Source: Streptomyces viridiviolaceus (lineage in GTDB: Bacteria; Actinomycetota; Actinomycetes; Streptomycetales; Streptomycetaceae). Taken from it: a stretch of 64,000 bases of DNA. Positions 8,884-16,712 of this stretch are shown one piece after another; the stretch's first letter is position 1; every line of letters starts with the position of its first letter. The notes under the pieces were generated by a model. The model was not told the DNA's origin. It saw only the letters and a list, made by a program, of their open reading frames with translations, and searched no databases. The position numbers and the translations under genes were made by a program. The DNA is taken from positions 281,658 through 345,657 of the forward strand of contig NZ_BMWA01000005.1 of assembly GCF_014650995.1 (NCBI RefSeq). Direction: 5' to 3'.

Positions 8884-11426
8884 CAACGTCGGGGAATGCG
8901 CGGGTGAAGGATCCGCTGCAGCGGTTCGAGGTGGTCCCGGACCTCGGGGTCGTTCTCGCGGTCCGTGTCGAAGCCGAGCACCCGGCGCAGTGCCGGGGGC
9001 CACCCGCGGAGCAGTCCGACCGCGTCCGGCGTGAGCGGAGACCGGGCGAGCAGCGCCCAGACCGCCGGATGCCTCAGCGGGAAGGCGGGCCCGTCCGCGG
9101 GCGGAGCGACCAGGGCTCGCAGGGGAAGCTCCCTGCCTATGCCGCACCGGAGCGCGGCCGTGGCCCGCGCCGGCGTGTCGCAGTCCCGGAGGTGGGCGAG
9201 GGCGGCCGTGTCACCGGCGGCGGACTCCGTCTTCCCGGCCGTCACCGTCATGAGGTGGCCGGCTGCCATCGCGACCTCGTCGGGGACCAGCCGCCCCCAG
9301 GTGCGCAGGACGGCGGCCGCGTCGGTGGACCGGCTGCGCAGCAGGCCCGGAACGATCGCGTCGCCGTGTTCGCGCAGGCCGAGACGGCCGGGGTGGGGCG
9401 GCCACGCGTCACGCCAGGCATTGCGGACCACGTCCAGTTCGGCGTACCGGGCGGACGCGACGACCAGCGCGGCGGCACGGACGGCCGTGTCGTCGTCCCG
9501 TGCGGCTCCCGCCAGTGCCCTCTCGAACTCCTGAGGGGGCAGTGAACGCGCCTGTGCCAGGAGCTTCTCGGCCTCCGTGCGCCAACTCGCCCGCACCGAG
9601 CCGCCCGATCCCTCTGCGCGGTGCCGTTCCTCCGCGTCCGCCGGAACCGCGGGCACGCCCATCGGGAGCCGTCCCGGCACGACCCGGCTGAGGCAGGCCA
9701 CCGACGGCCGGGCGAGGGCCAGATCGTCGACCAGGTCCTTGATCCGGTCCAGATCGGAACCGGCGAGGCGGCCCTGGACCCGCACGATCAGCGCGGCGCC
9801 CGGGAACGCGAGCGCCAGCCGCCGGGAGAACGCGGCGACGTCGTCCCGGTCCCGACCGCTCGCCGGGTCGTAGGGGAGCACGAGGCCGACGCGCCGGCCG
9901 TACCCGGGGTCGTCCGCGTCCGGCGCGCCGGGCCCCGCTTCCAGGTACCACTCGAGTTGGCGGTGGTCCGTCAGCGAGTGCGCGAGGTGGGTGGCGTCGC
10001 CCGGGGGGTCTCTCCAGTCGGGGCGCACGACGAACCAGCGGCGCGTCGGGAGCACGCCTTCGAGCACCCAATCCGGCTCCTCCCGCAGGACGTACTCCTC
10101 CACGTGCGTGAGCAGCGCGGCCAGCCGGGCGTCCCCGTCCGGCGCCGGGTCGACCAGCACCCCGCGCAGCGGCCCCCGGTCCAGGCCCCACAGCACGTCG
10201 ATACGCGCCGGATGGCCGTCCCCGACCAGCGGACGCGGCTCGTCCGGATCCCAGTCCGCGGGAACGTGGTAGGCCGTCAGGCCCGTCAACTGCGGGGCGG
10301 GCAGTGGCGGAGGCGGGATCGGGAGGTGCCGGGGAGACTGCGCGGCCACGTAGACCGACGGCAGCCACTCGTCGGCGGCGGTCTGTTCCCGGATGCTGAT
10401 CACGGCCCGGTCGACCGATCCGCTCGCGGCGAGCTCCTCGAAGAAGTTCCGGGCCATCCGGTGGGCGTCGATGTTCCTCACCGGGGTCCGCATGGCGATG
10501 ACGTACGGAACACCGCCGCGTGCCAGCGCCTCGGCGAGGCTCGGGTCCACCGACCCGTGTCCGGGGGCGGCGGTCCGGCAGGCCAGGAGCAGGACCACCG
10601 CGACTCCCGCTCCGGTGAGCGCCTCGGCCAGTTCACCGGCGCCCACGAACTCGGGGGTGACCCCGTCGGGTCCGGCCAGCACCAGTCCGTCGCGCAGGCC
10701 GTGCCCCTGGAAGGCGAAGCACCAGGCGGGCGCCCGCAGTGCCGAGCGCAGTGCCGAGGCGGTGAGGGGGTACTCCAGCGGACGCACGGGGTGACGCGTC
10801 CTCGTCACCAGGGGCTCCCCGGCGACACTCGCGTCCGCGTCGGCCCCGACGAGCGGCTCGATCGTCTCCTTCCGCCCGTCCGGGCACACCAGTTCGCCCC
10901 GCACCTGCAGCGCACTGCCCAGCACCAGCGCACCGGTCAGGTCGTCCGGGTGGGGGTCGTTCAAGCGTGCGGGCAGCCCGGCCACCCGGCGGACCGGCAG
11001 GATGCCGCGATAGCGGGCCAGAACCCCGGGTCCGGGCCGGATGACGGGCGTGCCGTCCTGCCTCTCGGGCACCAGCGCCTGTTCCCACGGTATGTCGGCG
11101 AGGTCGGGATCGGTCACCTCCAGGCAGACCCGCAGCAGCAGGCCCGACGCGTCGGCACGCGCCACGGAGTTGTGGAAGGCGTCGCGCACCGGCCCCTCCG
11201 GCAGGAGCGACTTGCCGTCGCGTGCCGGCCAGTTGGCTCCCCTCTCCCGCTGCCTCGCGTCCGTGCAGACCGGCTGGTGTCCGTCGGATCGCCACACCCG
11301 CCCCTCGGGATCCGTGGCCTCGACCAGGACCGGGACGTAACCCGGCTTCACGTCCGGTGACGGCAGGCCGGAACGCTCCAGTCGCAGTACGAAGTCCGTG
11401 ATGGGGCGGTACAGGCGGCCATCCAT
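8883..11426 (-). CDS. CHAT domain-containing protein (caspase-like cysteine protease)
   Basis: 847 aa. About residues 85-365 match a CHAT (caspase HetF-associated) protease: an initial IPWEQAL segment, the strand-His motif FAFQGHG with His242, and the strand-Cys motif VVLLLACRT with Cys283, which form the expected catalytic dyad. Residues ~365-380 are a proline-rich linker. Residues ~380-600 form an alpha/beta region of unknown fold, and ~615-847 are helical, possibly HEAT-like. No TPR or NTPase module is visible, unlike TPR-CHAT proteins. The ATG at 11426 has a GGAG box about 8 bases upstream. The stop overlaps the start of the giant downstream gene. CHAT proteases in other systems (Csx29 of Craspase, gasdermin-activating proteases) cleave a dedicated partner after sensing infection. 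A similar role here is inferred. Confidence 0.9.
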   Translation of the reverse strand: MDGRLYRPITDFVLRLERSGLPSPDVKPGYVPVLVEATDPEGRVWRSDGHQPVCTDARQRERGANWPARDGKSLLPEGPVRDAFHNSVARADASGLLLRVCLEVTDPDLADIPWEQALVPERQDGTPVIRPGPGVLARYRGILPVRRVAGLPARLNDPHPDDLTGALVLGSALQVRGELVCPDGRKETIEPLVGADADASVAGEPLVTRTRHPVRPLEYPLTASALRSALRAPAWCFAFQGHGLRDGLVLAGPDGVTPEFVGAGELAEALTGAGVAVVLLLACRTAAPGHGSVDPSLAEALARGGVPYVIAMRTPVRNIDAHRMARNFFEELAASGSVDRAVISIREQTAADEWLPSVYVAAQSPRHLPIPPPPLPAPQLTGLTAYHVPADWDPDEPRPLVGDGHPARIDVLWGLDRGPLRGVLVDPAPDGDARLAALLTHVEEYVLREEPDWVLEGVLPTRRWFVVRPDWRDPPGDATHLAHSLTDHRQLEWYLEAGPGAPDADDPGYGRRVGLVLPYDPASGRDRDDVAAFSRRLALAFPGAALIVRVQGRLAGSDLDRIKDLVDDLALARPSVACLSRVVPGRLPMGVPAVPADAEERHRAEGSGGSVRASWRTEAEKLLAQARSLPPQEFERALAGAARDDDTAVRAAALVVASARYAELDVVRNAWRDAWPPHPGRLGLREHGDAIVPGLLRSRSTDAAAVLRTWGRLVPDEVAMAAGHLMTVTAGKTESAAGDTAALAHLRDCDTPARATAALRCGIGRELPLRALVAPPADGPAFPLRHPAVWALLARSPLTPDAVGLLRGWPPALRRVLGFDTDRENDPEVRDHLEPLQRILHPRIPRR

Positions 11427-11641
11427 GGGAGTGCTCCAGGCATCACGTCAGCCCACGGGGGCTTCACCGAAGGCAGGCGGCAGGACGGCACTGACGCCGC
11501 CCGAGGACCCTGAGGAAGGATCCACTGTAGCGTCCGGCCGACGTACGGGAAGCACAGGTGACCGGCGGATGACGGCATCCGGTGATGTTGGTCAATAAGG
11601 CTGCTCCGCACGGTGGTTGGAGCGTACAGTGACCCTTCCCC
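11427..11641. promoter_or_regulatory. Divergent promoter region of the CHAT locus
   Basis: This is the 215-base gap between the CHAT gene (minus) and the zinc-ribbon gene (plus). Both directions carry a TACAGT hexamer that fits an actinobacterial -10 box: plus strand at 11625-11630, and minus strand within the GCTACAGTG at about 11523-11531. The plus hexamer lies only 11 bases before the ATG at 11642, and no Shine-Dalgarno sequence precedes that ATG, so the plus transcript may be nearly leaderless. No clear -35 boxes or operator palindromes were seen. Confidence 0.4.
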
Positions 11642-12139
11642 ATGGGGGCAGGAAACCGCCGCACCACCTCGGAGTCCGTCATCGACGTCCAACAGCCGCA
11701 CGACCTTACGGCCCTCGTCGACTCACTGCCCGATCTGGGCAGGACCGACGCGTATCTGCGCAAGGCCATGACCCACGACGCCTGGCGAGACGTCGAGGAG
11801 CCCACACGGCAGGCCGTCGCGGACCTCTACCGCGCCACGGCCGTGCTGCTGGCCGACGATGACGTCTCCCGGGCGGAGGTCATGCGACGCTTCGAGAAGG
11901 AGGCCGGCCTGCTCCAGGAGCGGGACGTCGAACTGGACATCCTCGTCGACTCCCTGAGGCGCGCGCAGGACTCCGAGGACCTGGACGTGCTCGGAGTCGC
12001 CGGGAAGGCCAGTGCCCGGCCCAGCTGGGGCTGCCCGGTCGCCGGCTGCACGACCCTCGTCAAGGGCGATCACACCCGTCCCACCGGCCGGACGGACTGC
12101 GCCGCGCACCCGGGCACACCACTGACCAAGCGCCCCTGA
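11642..12139 (+). CDS. Small helical protein with C-terminal zinc-ribbon-like Cys/His cluster
   Basis: 165 aa, family not recognised. Residues ~20-115 are acidic and helical. The C-terminus has Cys131 and Cys136 (CPVAGC), His144, then Cys153 and His156 (DCAAH), a spacing typical of a compact zinc ribbon or knuckle, preceded by Trp129. ATG 11642 is the only plausible start in frame and has no good ribosome-binding site. The gene is divergent from the CHAT protease and followed 7 bases later by the membrane-protein gene. A role as adaptor or recognition factor in the CHAT system is inference from position and from the zinc module. Confidence 0.75.
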   Translation: MGAGNRRTTSESVIDVQQPHDLTALVDSLPDLGRTDAYLRKAMTHDAWRDVEEPTRQAVADLYRATAVLLADDDVSRAEVMRRFEKEAGLLQERDVELDILVDSLRRAQDSEDLDVLGVAGKASARPSWGCPVAGCTTLVKGDHTRPTGRTDCAAHPGTPLTKRP

Positions 12140-12146
12140 CACGGTC

Positions 12147-13112
12147 GTGATCGAAGGACTGGCGAAGGCCGTCGTCGAACCGCTCGCCGCACGCTGGCGC
12201 GCCACGGCACTCGGCACGTCCGCGGCCCTCTGGCTCGCCGCGGTGCTGCTCCACGTGCTGGCCCGCCCGGAGTCCGGCACCTGCGCGGGCTCACGCAGCC
12301 CGGTCTGCCGCATCGCCGAGTCCGGCCCCGCCGGCCCGGGGCTGCTGCTGCTCGCGGCGGTGGGCGCCGTGGTCGGTACGGCCTTTCTCGCCGCCGGTGT
12401 CACGCCCGGGCTGTACACCGCGCTCACGACCGACGACTGGCTCGGCAGAGGCCGCCCGGTGCGCTGGGCGGGAGAGTTGCTCGTACGCCGGCACATCCGG
12501 CGAAGGGACAGGCTGAGCGCCGCCGCCCTGGCGGCGGGGTCCGCGGGCGGCGGACGTGCCGGTCAGCGGGAGGCCGTGCTCGACGCCCGTCTGGCCCGCC
12601 GCTACCCACTGGACGACGAGTGGGTGAAGCCCACGGCGTGCGGAAACGTTCTCGCCGCGGTTTCGGAGCGGCTGGCCGTGCACATGGGGCTCGATCTGAC
12701 GGTGGTCTGGCAGCCGCTGGTCGCGGCGCTGCCGGAGGCCGGCCGCGCGTCCCTCGTGGCTGCGAGCCAGGCGGTGCTCCAGCGGTGCCAGCAGATCCTG
12801 ATCGCGCTGCTGGGTCTCGGTCTCACGCCGCTGTTCCCCTGGCGATACGGCATCTGGTGGGCGCTGGGCTGCGCGGTGGCGCTGCTCGCGTTCCGGCACG
12901 GGCTCGTCAGGGAGACCGAGGCGTTCGCCGAGCAGGTGCACACCGCGGTCGTGACCCATCGCGCGCCGGTGTACCGGGCGTTCGGGCTGCCGCTCCCGGC
13001 GAGTCCGGACACCGAGAAGGCGTCGGGGGAAGCGCTCACCGGGACGTTGAAGTCCTTCCAGGTGGGCGGTCCCCCCGCGGGCCCCGCGTACGACTGGCCT
13101 CCCGTGGTGTGA
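12147..13112 (+). CDS. Four-helix membrane protein of the CHAT locus
   Basis: 321 aa from a GTG start. Predicted membrane helices lie at ~20-39, 64-88, 216-230 and 234-249, giving two hairpins. Cys46 and Cys54 sit in the loop of the first hairpin and could form a disulfide outside the cell. The ~125-residue segment between the hairpins contains the blocks KPTACGN (161-167) and VWQPLVAALPE (187-197), which look like a family signature and are probably cytoplasmic. The C-terminal ~70 residues are hydrophilic. The gene is 7 bases behind the zinc-ribbon gene, so the two are probably co-transcribed. It could be a membrane anchor or a membrane-damaging effector; neither is shown by the sequence. 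Confidence 0.75.
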   Translation: MIEGLAKAVVEPLAARWRATALGTSAALWLAAVLLHVLARPESGTCAGSRSPVCRIAESGPAGPGLLLLAAVGAVVGTAFLAAGVTPGLYTALTTDDWLGRGRPVRWAGELLVRRHIRRRDRLSAAALAAGSAGGGRAGQREAVLDARLARRYPLDDEWVKPTACGNVLAAVSERLAVHMGLDLTVVWQPLVAALPEAGRASLVAASQAVLQRCQQILIALLGLGLTPLFPWRYGIWWALGCAVALLAFRHGLVRETEAFAEQVHTAVVTHRAPVYRAFGLPLPASPDTEKASGEALTGTLKSFQVGGPPAGPAYDWPPVV

Positions 13113-13145
13113 GCCGGGCGGTGCCGAGCCGGGGCGAGGGCCGTC

Positions 13146-13186
13146 GGCGGAGCACGCCGTCCGGCATTCGGCCGGCGTGCTCCGCC
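13146..13186. terminator. Bidirectional hairpin between convergent genes
   Basis: GGCGGAGCACGCC (13146-13158) pairs perfectly with GGCGTGCTCCGCC (13174-13186) around a 15-base loop, between the stop of the membrane-protein gene (13112) and the stop of tctA (13209). There is no U-tract, as is usual in Streptomyces. Confidence 0.7.
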
Positions 13187-13208
13187 CTCGTCCGGCACCC
13201 GGCCCGGG

Positions 13209-14702
13209 TCAGGTGCGGGCCGGTCCCCGCCGTCCCACCCGACGCACCAGCGGCCACGCCAGCAGCAGCACGATCACCGCGTACACCGTCACCGCGAACG
13301 GCGTGTTCACCAGGCCCGTGACACTGCCGTCGCTGATCTGCAGGGCGCGGCGCAGTTGTTGCTCGGCGTTCGGGCCGAGGATGACGCCGATCACGGCGGG
13401 CAGGATCGGCAGGCCGTAGCGGCGCATGCCGAAGCCGACCAGGCCGATGATCAGCAGGGTCACCAGGTCCACGACCTCGCCGCCGACCGCGTAGGCGCCG
13501 ACCGCCGCGAAGAACATGATCCCCGCGTACAGGTACGGCCGCGGGATGCGCAGCAGCTTGGCCCAGACCGGCGCCAGCGGCAGGTTGAGCGCGAGCAGCA
13601 GCACCATGCCGACGAAGAGGGAGGCGATCAGGCCCCACACCAGCTCGGGTTCGCGTTCGAAGAGGAGCGGGCCGGGCTGGATGCCGTACTGCTGGAACGC
13701 GGCCAGCATGACCGCGGCGACCGCCGTGGTCGGCAGGCCCAGGGTCAGCATCGACACCAGCGTGCCCGCCGCCGAGGCCGACGCCGCCGACTCCGGGCCG
13801 GCCACGCCCTCGATGGCGCCCTTGCCCCACTCGTCCTTGTGCTTGGACAGGCGCTTCTCCGTGACGTAGGAGAGGAAGGTGGGGATCTCCGCGCCGCCCG
13901 CCGGTATCGCGCCGAACGGGAAGCCGATGAACGGGCCGCGCAGCCACGACTTCCAGGTACGGCGGACGTCCCCGCGGCCGAGCCACGGGCGGCCCACCGG
14001 GATCGGCTCGGCCGGCCTGCGCCGAAGATGGGCCGCCACCCACAGCGCCTCGCCGATCGCGAACAGACCGACCGCGACGATCACCACGTCGACACCGTCG
14101 GCGAGTTGGAGGGAGCCGAACGTCAGGCGCTGCTGGCCGGTCATCTGGTCCAGGCCCACCAGGCCGATCGTCAGGCCGATCAGCAGGGAGGCCAGACCTC
14201 TGATGCGCGAGGAGCCCAGCACCGACGTCACGGCGATGAACGCCAGCACCATGATGGCGAAGTAGTCCGGAGCGCCGATGTCCACCGCCAGGTCCGCGAC
14301 CGTCGGCGCGAGCGCCACCAGCAGCACCGTGCCGACCATGCCGCCCGCGAAGTGGCCGATGGCGGCCGCCGCGAGCGCCTGGGCGCCGCGCCCCGACCTG
14401 GCCATCGGGTTGCCCTCCATCGCCGCGACGACGGCGGCGCTCTCGCCGGGCGTGTTGAGCAGGATCGAGGTGGTCGAGCCGCCGAACATGGCGCCGTAGT
14501 AGATGCCGGCGAACATGATGAACGCCGCGACCGGATCGAGCCCGTACGTCACGGGCAGCAGGAGCGCGACCGCCATCGCGGGGCCGATGCCGGGCAGCAC
14601 ACCGATGGCCGTGCCGAGCAGGACGCCGAGGGCGGCCCAGAGGAGGTTGAGCGGGGTGAGGGCCGTACCGAAGCCGTCCAGAAGGGAGTTGAGGGCGTTC
14701 AC
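13209..14702 (-). CDS. tctA: Tripartite tricarboxylate transporter, large permease subunit TctA
   Basis: 497 aa, GTG start at 14702, close to the usual TctA length of about 500. It is a polytopic inner-membrane protein with roughly 11-12 hydrophobic segments. The hallmark TctA motifs are present: [17 protein letters not shown] near the N-terminus, then [22 protein letters not shown], and a second pseudo-repeat with [16 protein letters not shown]. It takes up a (tri)carboxylate delivered by the TctC binding protein, driven by an ion gradient. It lies one base after tctB in the tctC-tctB-tctA operon. The actual substrate cannot be read from the sequence. Confidence 0.93.
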   Translation of the reverse strand: MNALNSLLDGFGTALTPLNLLWAALGVLLGTAIGVLPGIGPAMAVALLLPVTYGLDPVAAFIMFAGIYYGAMFGGSTTSILLNTPGESAAVVAAMEGNPMARSGRGAQALAAAAIGHFAGGMVGTVLLVALAPTVADLAVDIGAPDYFAIMVLAFIAVTSVLGSSRIRGLASLLIGLTIGLVGLDQMTGQQRLTFGSLQLADGVDVVIVAVGLFAIGEALWVAAHLRRRPAEPIPVGRPWLGRGDVRRTWKSWLRGPFIGFPFGAIPAGGAEIPTFLSYVTEKRLSKHKDEWGKGAIEGVAGPESAASASAAGTLVSMLTLGLPTTAVAAVMLAAFQQYGIQPGPLLFEREPELVWGLIASLFVGMVLLLALNLPLAPVWAKLLRIPRPYLYAGIMFFAAVGAYAVGGEVVDLVTLLIIGLVGFGMRRYGLPILPAVIGVILGPNAEQQLRRALQISDGSVTGLVNTPFAVTVYAVIVLLLAWPLVRRVGRRGPART

Positions 14703-14703
14703 G

Positions 14704-15240
14704 TCACAGCACTCCCATCAGCGGACCGCCGGGCAGCGGCACTCCGAGCAGCTTGTCGAAGACGACGTAGGTGACCAGGGACAGCGCCGCGGCGATGAGC
14801 GGATCGCGGTCGAGGCGGCGGCTGCCGAGCGCGAAGGCGGCTCCCCAGAAGAGAAGGGCGCCCGCGGCGGGGAACCCGAGGGGTTCGATGAGCACGGACG
14901 TGCCCAGGAAGATCCCGGCGAGCAGCAGGACCGTGCGCCAGTCCGCCGGTTCGGACAGGTCGACGTCCTCGCCGCCCTCGGCCTGTCCCCGGCCCCCGCG
15001 CAGGACGTCGACGGCGAGCAGGGCGGCGATGACGAGCAGCCCGGTGCCGACCACGACGGGCACGGTCTTCGGGCCGACGGGTCCGCGCTGGGCGATGTCG
15101 ACGTCCATGGTGAGCGCGTCGGTCAGGACGAGCACGCCGAGCACCAGCAGCAGGACGCACACGCCGAGTTCGGAGTGTTCGCGCAGCCACGAGCGGCGCT
15201 CGGCCGTCCGGGCCGAAGAGGGTTCCGTACGCGTCGTCAC
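14704..15240 (-). CDS. tctB: Tripartite tricarboxylate transporter, small membrane subunit TctB
   Basis: 178 aa with four predicted membrane helices and a hydrophilic loop in the middle, as expected for TctB. The open frame extends 40 codons further upstream into tctC, but GTG 15240 is preferred because it overlaps the tctC stop in a GTGA, as expected for a coupled operon gene, and the extension is arginine-rich antisense-like sequence. The protein supports TctA in the membrane. Sequence conservation is always low in this subunit, so the call leans on size, topology and position between tctC and tctA. Confidence 0.87.
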   Translation of the reverse strand: MTTRTEPSSARTAERRSWLREHSELGVCVLLLVLGVLVLTDALTMDVDIAQRGPVGPKTVPVVVGTGLLVIAALLAVDVLRGGRGQAEGGEDVDLSEPADWRTVLLLAGIFLGTSVLIEPLGFPAAGALLFWGAAFALGSRRLDRDPLIAAALSLVTYVVFDKLLGVPLPGGPLMGVL

Positions 15241-16232
15241 AGTCCCAGCTCCTTCAGCACGGACACCACACGCTTGTCCTGGGCGTCCAGGAACGCGCCG
15301 AACTTCTCGCCGCTGAGGAAGGCGTCGTCCCAGCCGTTCTGCTCCAGGGACTTCTTCCACTCGGGGGAGTCGTGCAGCTCCTCGATGAGACGGGTCAGCT
15401 TGCTGCGCTCGGCGTCGGACAGGCCGGGCGGGGCGACGATGCCGCGCCAGTTGGTGAAGTTCACGTCGTAGCCGGACTCCTTCAGCGTGGGGGCGTCCTT
15501 CAGCTCGTCGACGCGCTCCGGGCCGGTCACCGCCAGCACCCGCAGTTCGCCCGCCTTGATCTGGTCCAGGTACTCGCCGACGCCGGAGACGCCGAAGGCG
15601 ACCTTGTTGCCGAGGATCGAGGCGAGCAGCTCACCGCCGCCGTCGAAGGGGATGTAGTTGACCGCCTTGGGGGAGATCCCGGCGGCCCGCGCCATCAGCA
15701 TCGGCGCGAGATGGTCCGGCCCGCCGGGCGACGAGCCGCCGCCCACGGGAAGCTTGCCCGGGTTCTTCTTCCAGGCGGCGATCAGCTCGTCGATGGTCCG
15801 GTACGGGGAGTCCTTGGCGACCACGACGACGTCCTGCTCCTCGGTGAGCCGGGCGATCGGCGTGGTGTCGGCCAGGGTCTTCGGCGCGTGGTTGGAGCGG
15901 ACGGCGCCCACGACACCGAGGCCCATCGACATCGCGAGCCGGCCGTTGCCGTGCTCGCTCACCAGCCGGCTCAGGCCGACGGTTCCGCCGGCGCCGGGCA
16001 GGTTGAACACCTCGATGCCGTGCGTGAGCCCGGCGTCCTCGGCGTTCTTCGCGGCCGTGCGGGCGGTGATGTCGTAGCCGCCGCCGGGCGTGTTGGGGAC
16101 CATGAAGCGCAGGCCCGGGATCTGGGTGCCGGTCTCGGTGCCGCTGCCCGTGGAGAGCAGCGGCGGTCCCGCGAGCACGAGCACGGCGGCCCCGAGCAGG
16201 GCCAGGGGGGTGCGCAGGCGCACGGATGTCAC
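15237..16232 (-). CDS. tctC: Tripartite tricarboxylate transporter substrate-binding protein TctC
   Basis: 331 aa from GTG 16232 (GTG 16235 is the adjacent alternative). The N-terminus is a signal peptide: RLRTP followed by a ~18-residue hydrophobic run. The mature part begins with the Bug/TctC fold signature (IPGLRFMVPNTPGGGYDITAR), with the later block PVGGGSSPGGPDHLAPMLM and the C-terminal APPGLSDAERSKLTRLIEE. It captures a carboxylate outside the membrane and hands it to TctAB. It is first in its operon and divergent from a CitA/CitB-type two-component system that probably controls it. The longer open frame upstream is repeat DNA and is not taken as coding. Confidence 0.92.
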   Translation of the reverse strand: MTSVRLRTPLALLGAAVLVLAGPPLLSTGSGTETGTQIPGLRFMVPNTPGGGYDITARTAAKNAEDAGLTHGIEVFNLPGAGGTVGLSRLVSEHGNGRLAMSMGLGVVGAVRSNHAPKTLADTTPIARLTEEQDVVVVAKDSPYRTIDELIAAWKKNPGKLPVGGGSSPGGPDHLAPMLMARAAGISPKAVNYIPFDGGGELLASILGNKVAFGVSGVGEYLDQIKAGELRVLAVTGPERVDELKDAPTLKESGYDVNFTNWRGIVAPPGLSDAERSKLTRLIEELHDSPEWKKSLEQNGWDDAFLSGEKFGAFLDAQDKRVVSVLKELGL

Positions 16233-16425
16233 CACCTGTCGGTTGTGTCGAGCGGTAAGGGGAGCCCTGTGGGGGAGGGTGAGGTGGGCCACATGGTGCC
16301 CGTGCGCCCGCGGTCTGTCTGCCTTGCGGAACCAAGGGAGGTTGTGGTCATTGCGGTCGCCAATTCCCACCGCGCGGCCCGCATCCCTTTCCTTCGCCGC
16401 AGGTGGGCGCCATGATGGCGACTCG

Positions 16426-16577
16426 CACACGCGCGGGACCCGCACACCCGCGGTACCGCACACCTGCGGGACCTGCACACGCGCGGGAGCCGCGCACCTG
16501 CGGGACCTGCACACGCGCGGGAGCCGCGCACCTGCGAGACCCGCACACGCGCGAGACCCGCGCACCCGCACGCGTCG
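16426..16577. repeat. 17-bp tandem repeat array A (about 9 units)
   Basis: Nine consecutive units of 17 bp (the second is 16 bp) start at 16426, 16443, 16459, 16476, 16493, 16510, 16527, 16544 and 16561. Typical units are CACACGCGCGGGACCCG and CGCACCTGCGGGACCTG. Units 4 and 6 are identical, and so are 5 and the core of 3, which suggests unit-pair duplication by slippage. The array lies in the divergent gap between tctC and the sensor kinase gene. Since 17 is not a multiple of 3, it shifts frame each unit and is unlikely to be coding. Confidence 0.9.
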
Positions 16578-16591
16578 TGCTGGCGCACCCG

Positions 16592-16659
16592 CCGTGCCGG
16601 CGGACCCGCCGTGCCGGCGGACCCGCCGTGCCGGCGGACCCGCCGTGCCGGCGGACCTG
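16592..16659. repeat. 17-bp tandem repeat array B (4 units)
   Basis: Four head-to-tail copies of CCGTGCCGGCGGACCCG at 16592, 16609, 16626 and 16643; the last copy differs by one base (CCTG for CCCG). The array follows array A after a 14-bp gap and has the same period, so the two probably share an origin. It ends about 53 bp before the proposed start of the sensor kinase. Confidence 0.92.
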
Positions 16660-16712
16660 CCGTACCCGCGCCTCCCCGTCCCCCGCCCCCGTCAGCCGAG
16701 ATCGAGTCCGCC

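Noticed and set aside
16233..16571. N-terminal extension of TctC through the repeat array
   Set aside because: The extension is encoded by 17-bp tandem repeats and precedes a clear signal peptide at GTG 16232.
16426..16659. Possible CRISPR array
   Set aside because: The repeats are contiguous, with no unique spacers, have a 17-bp period, and no cas genes are present.
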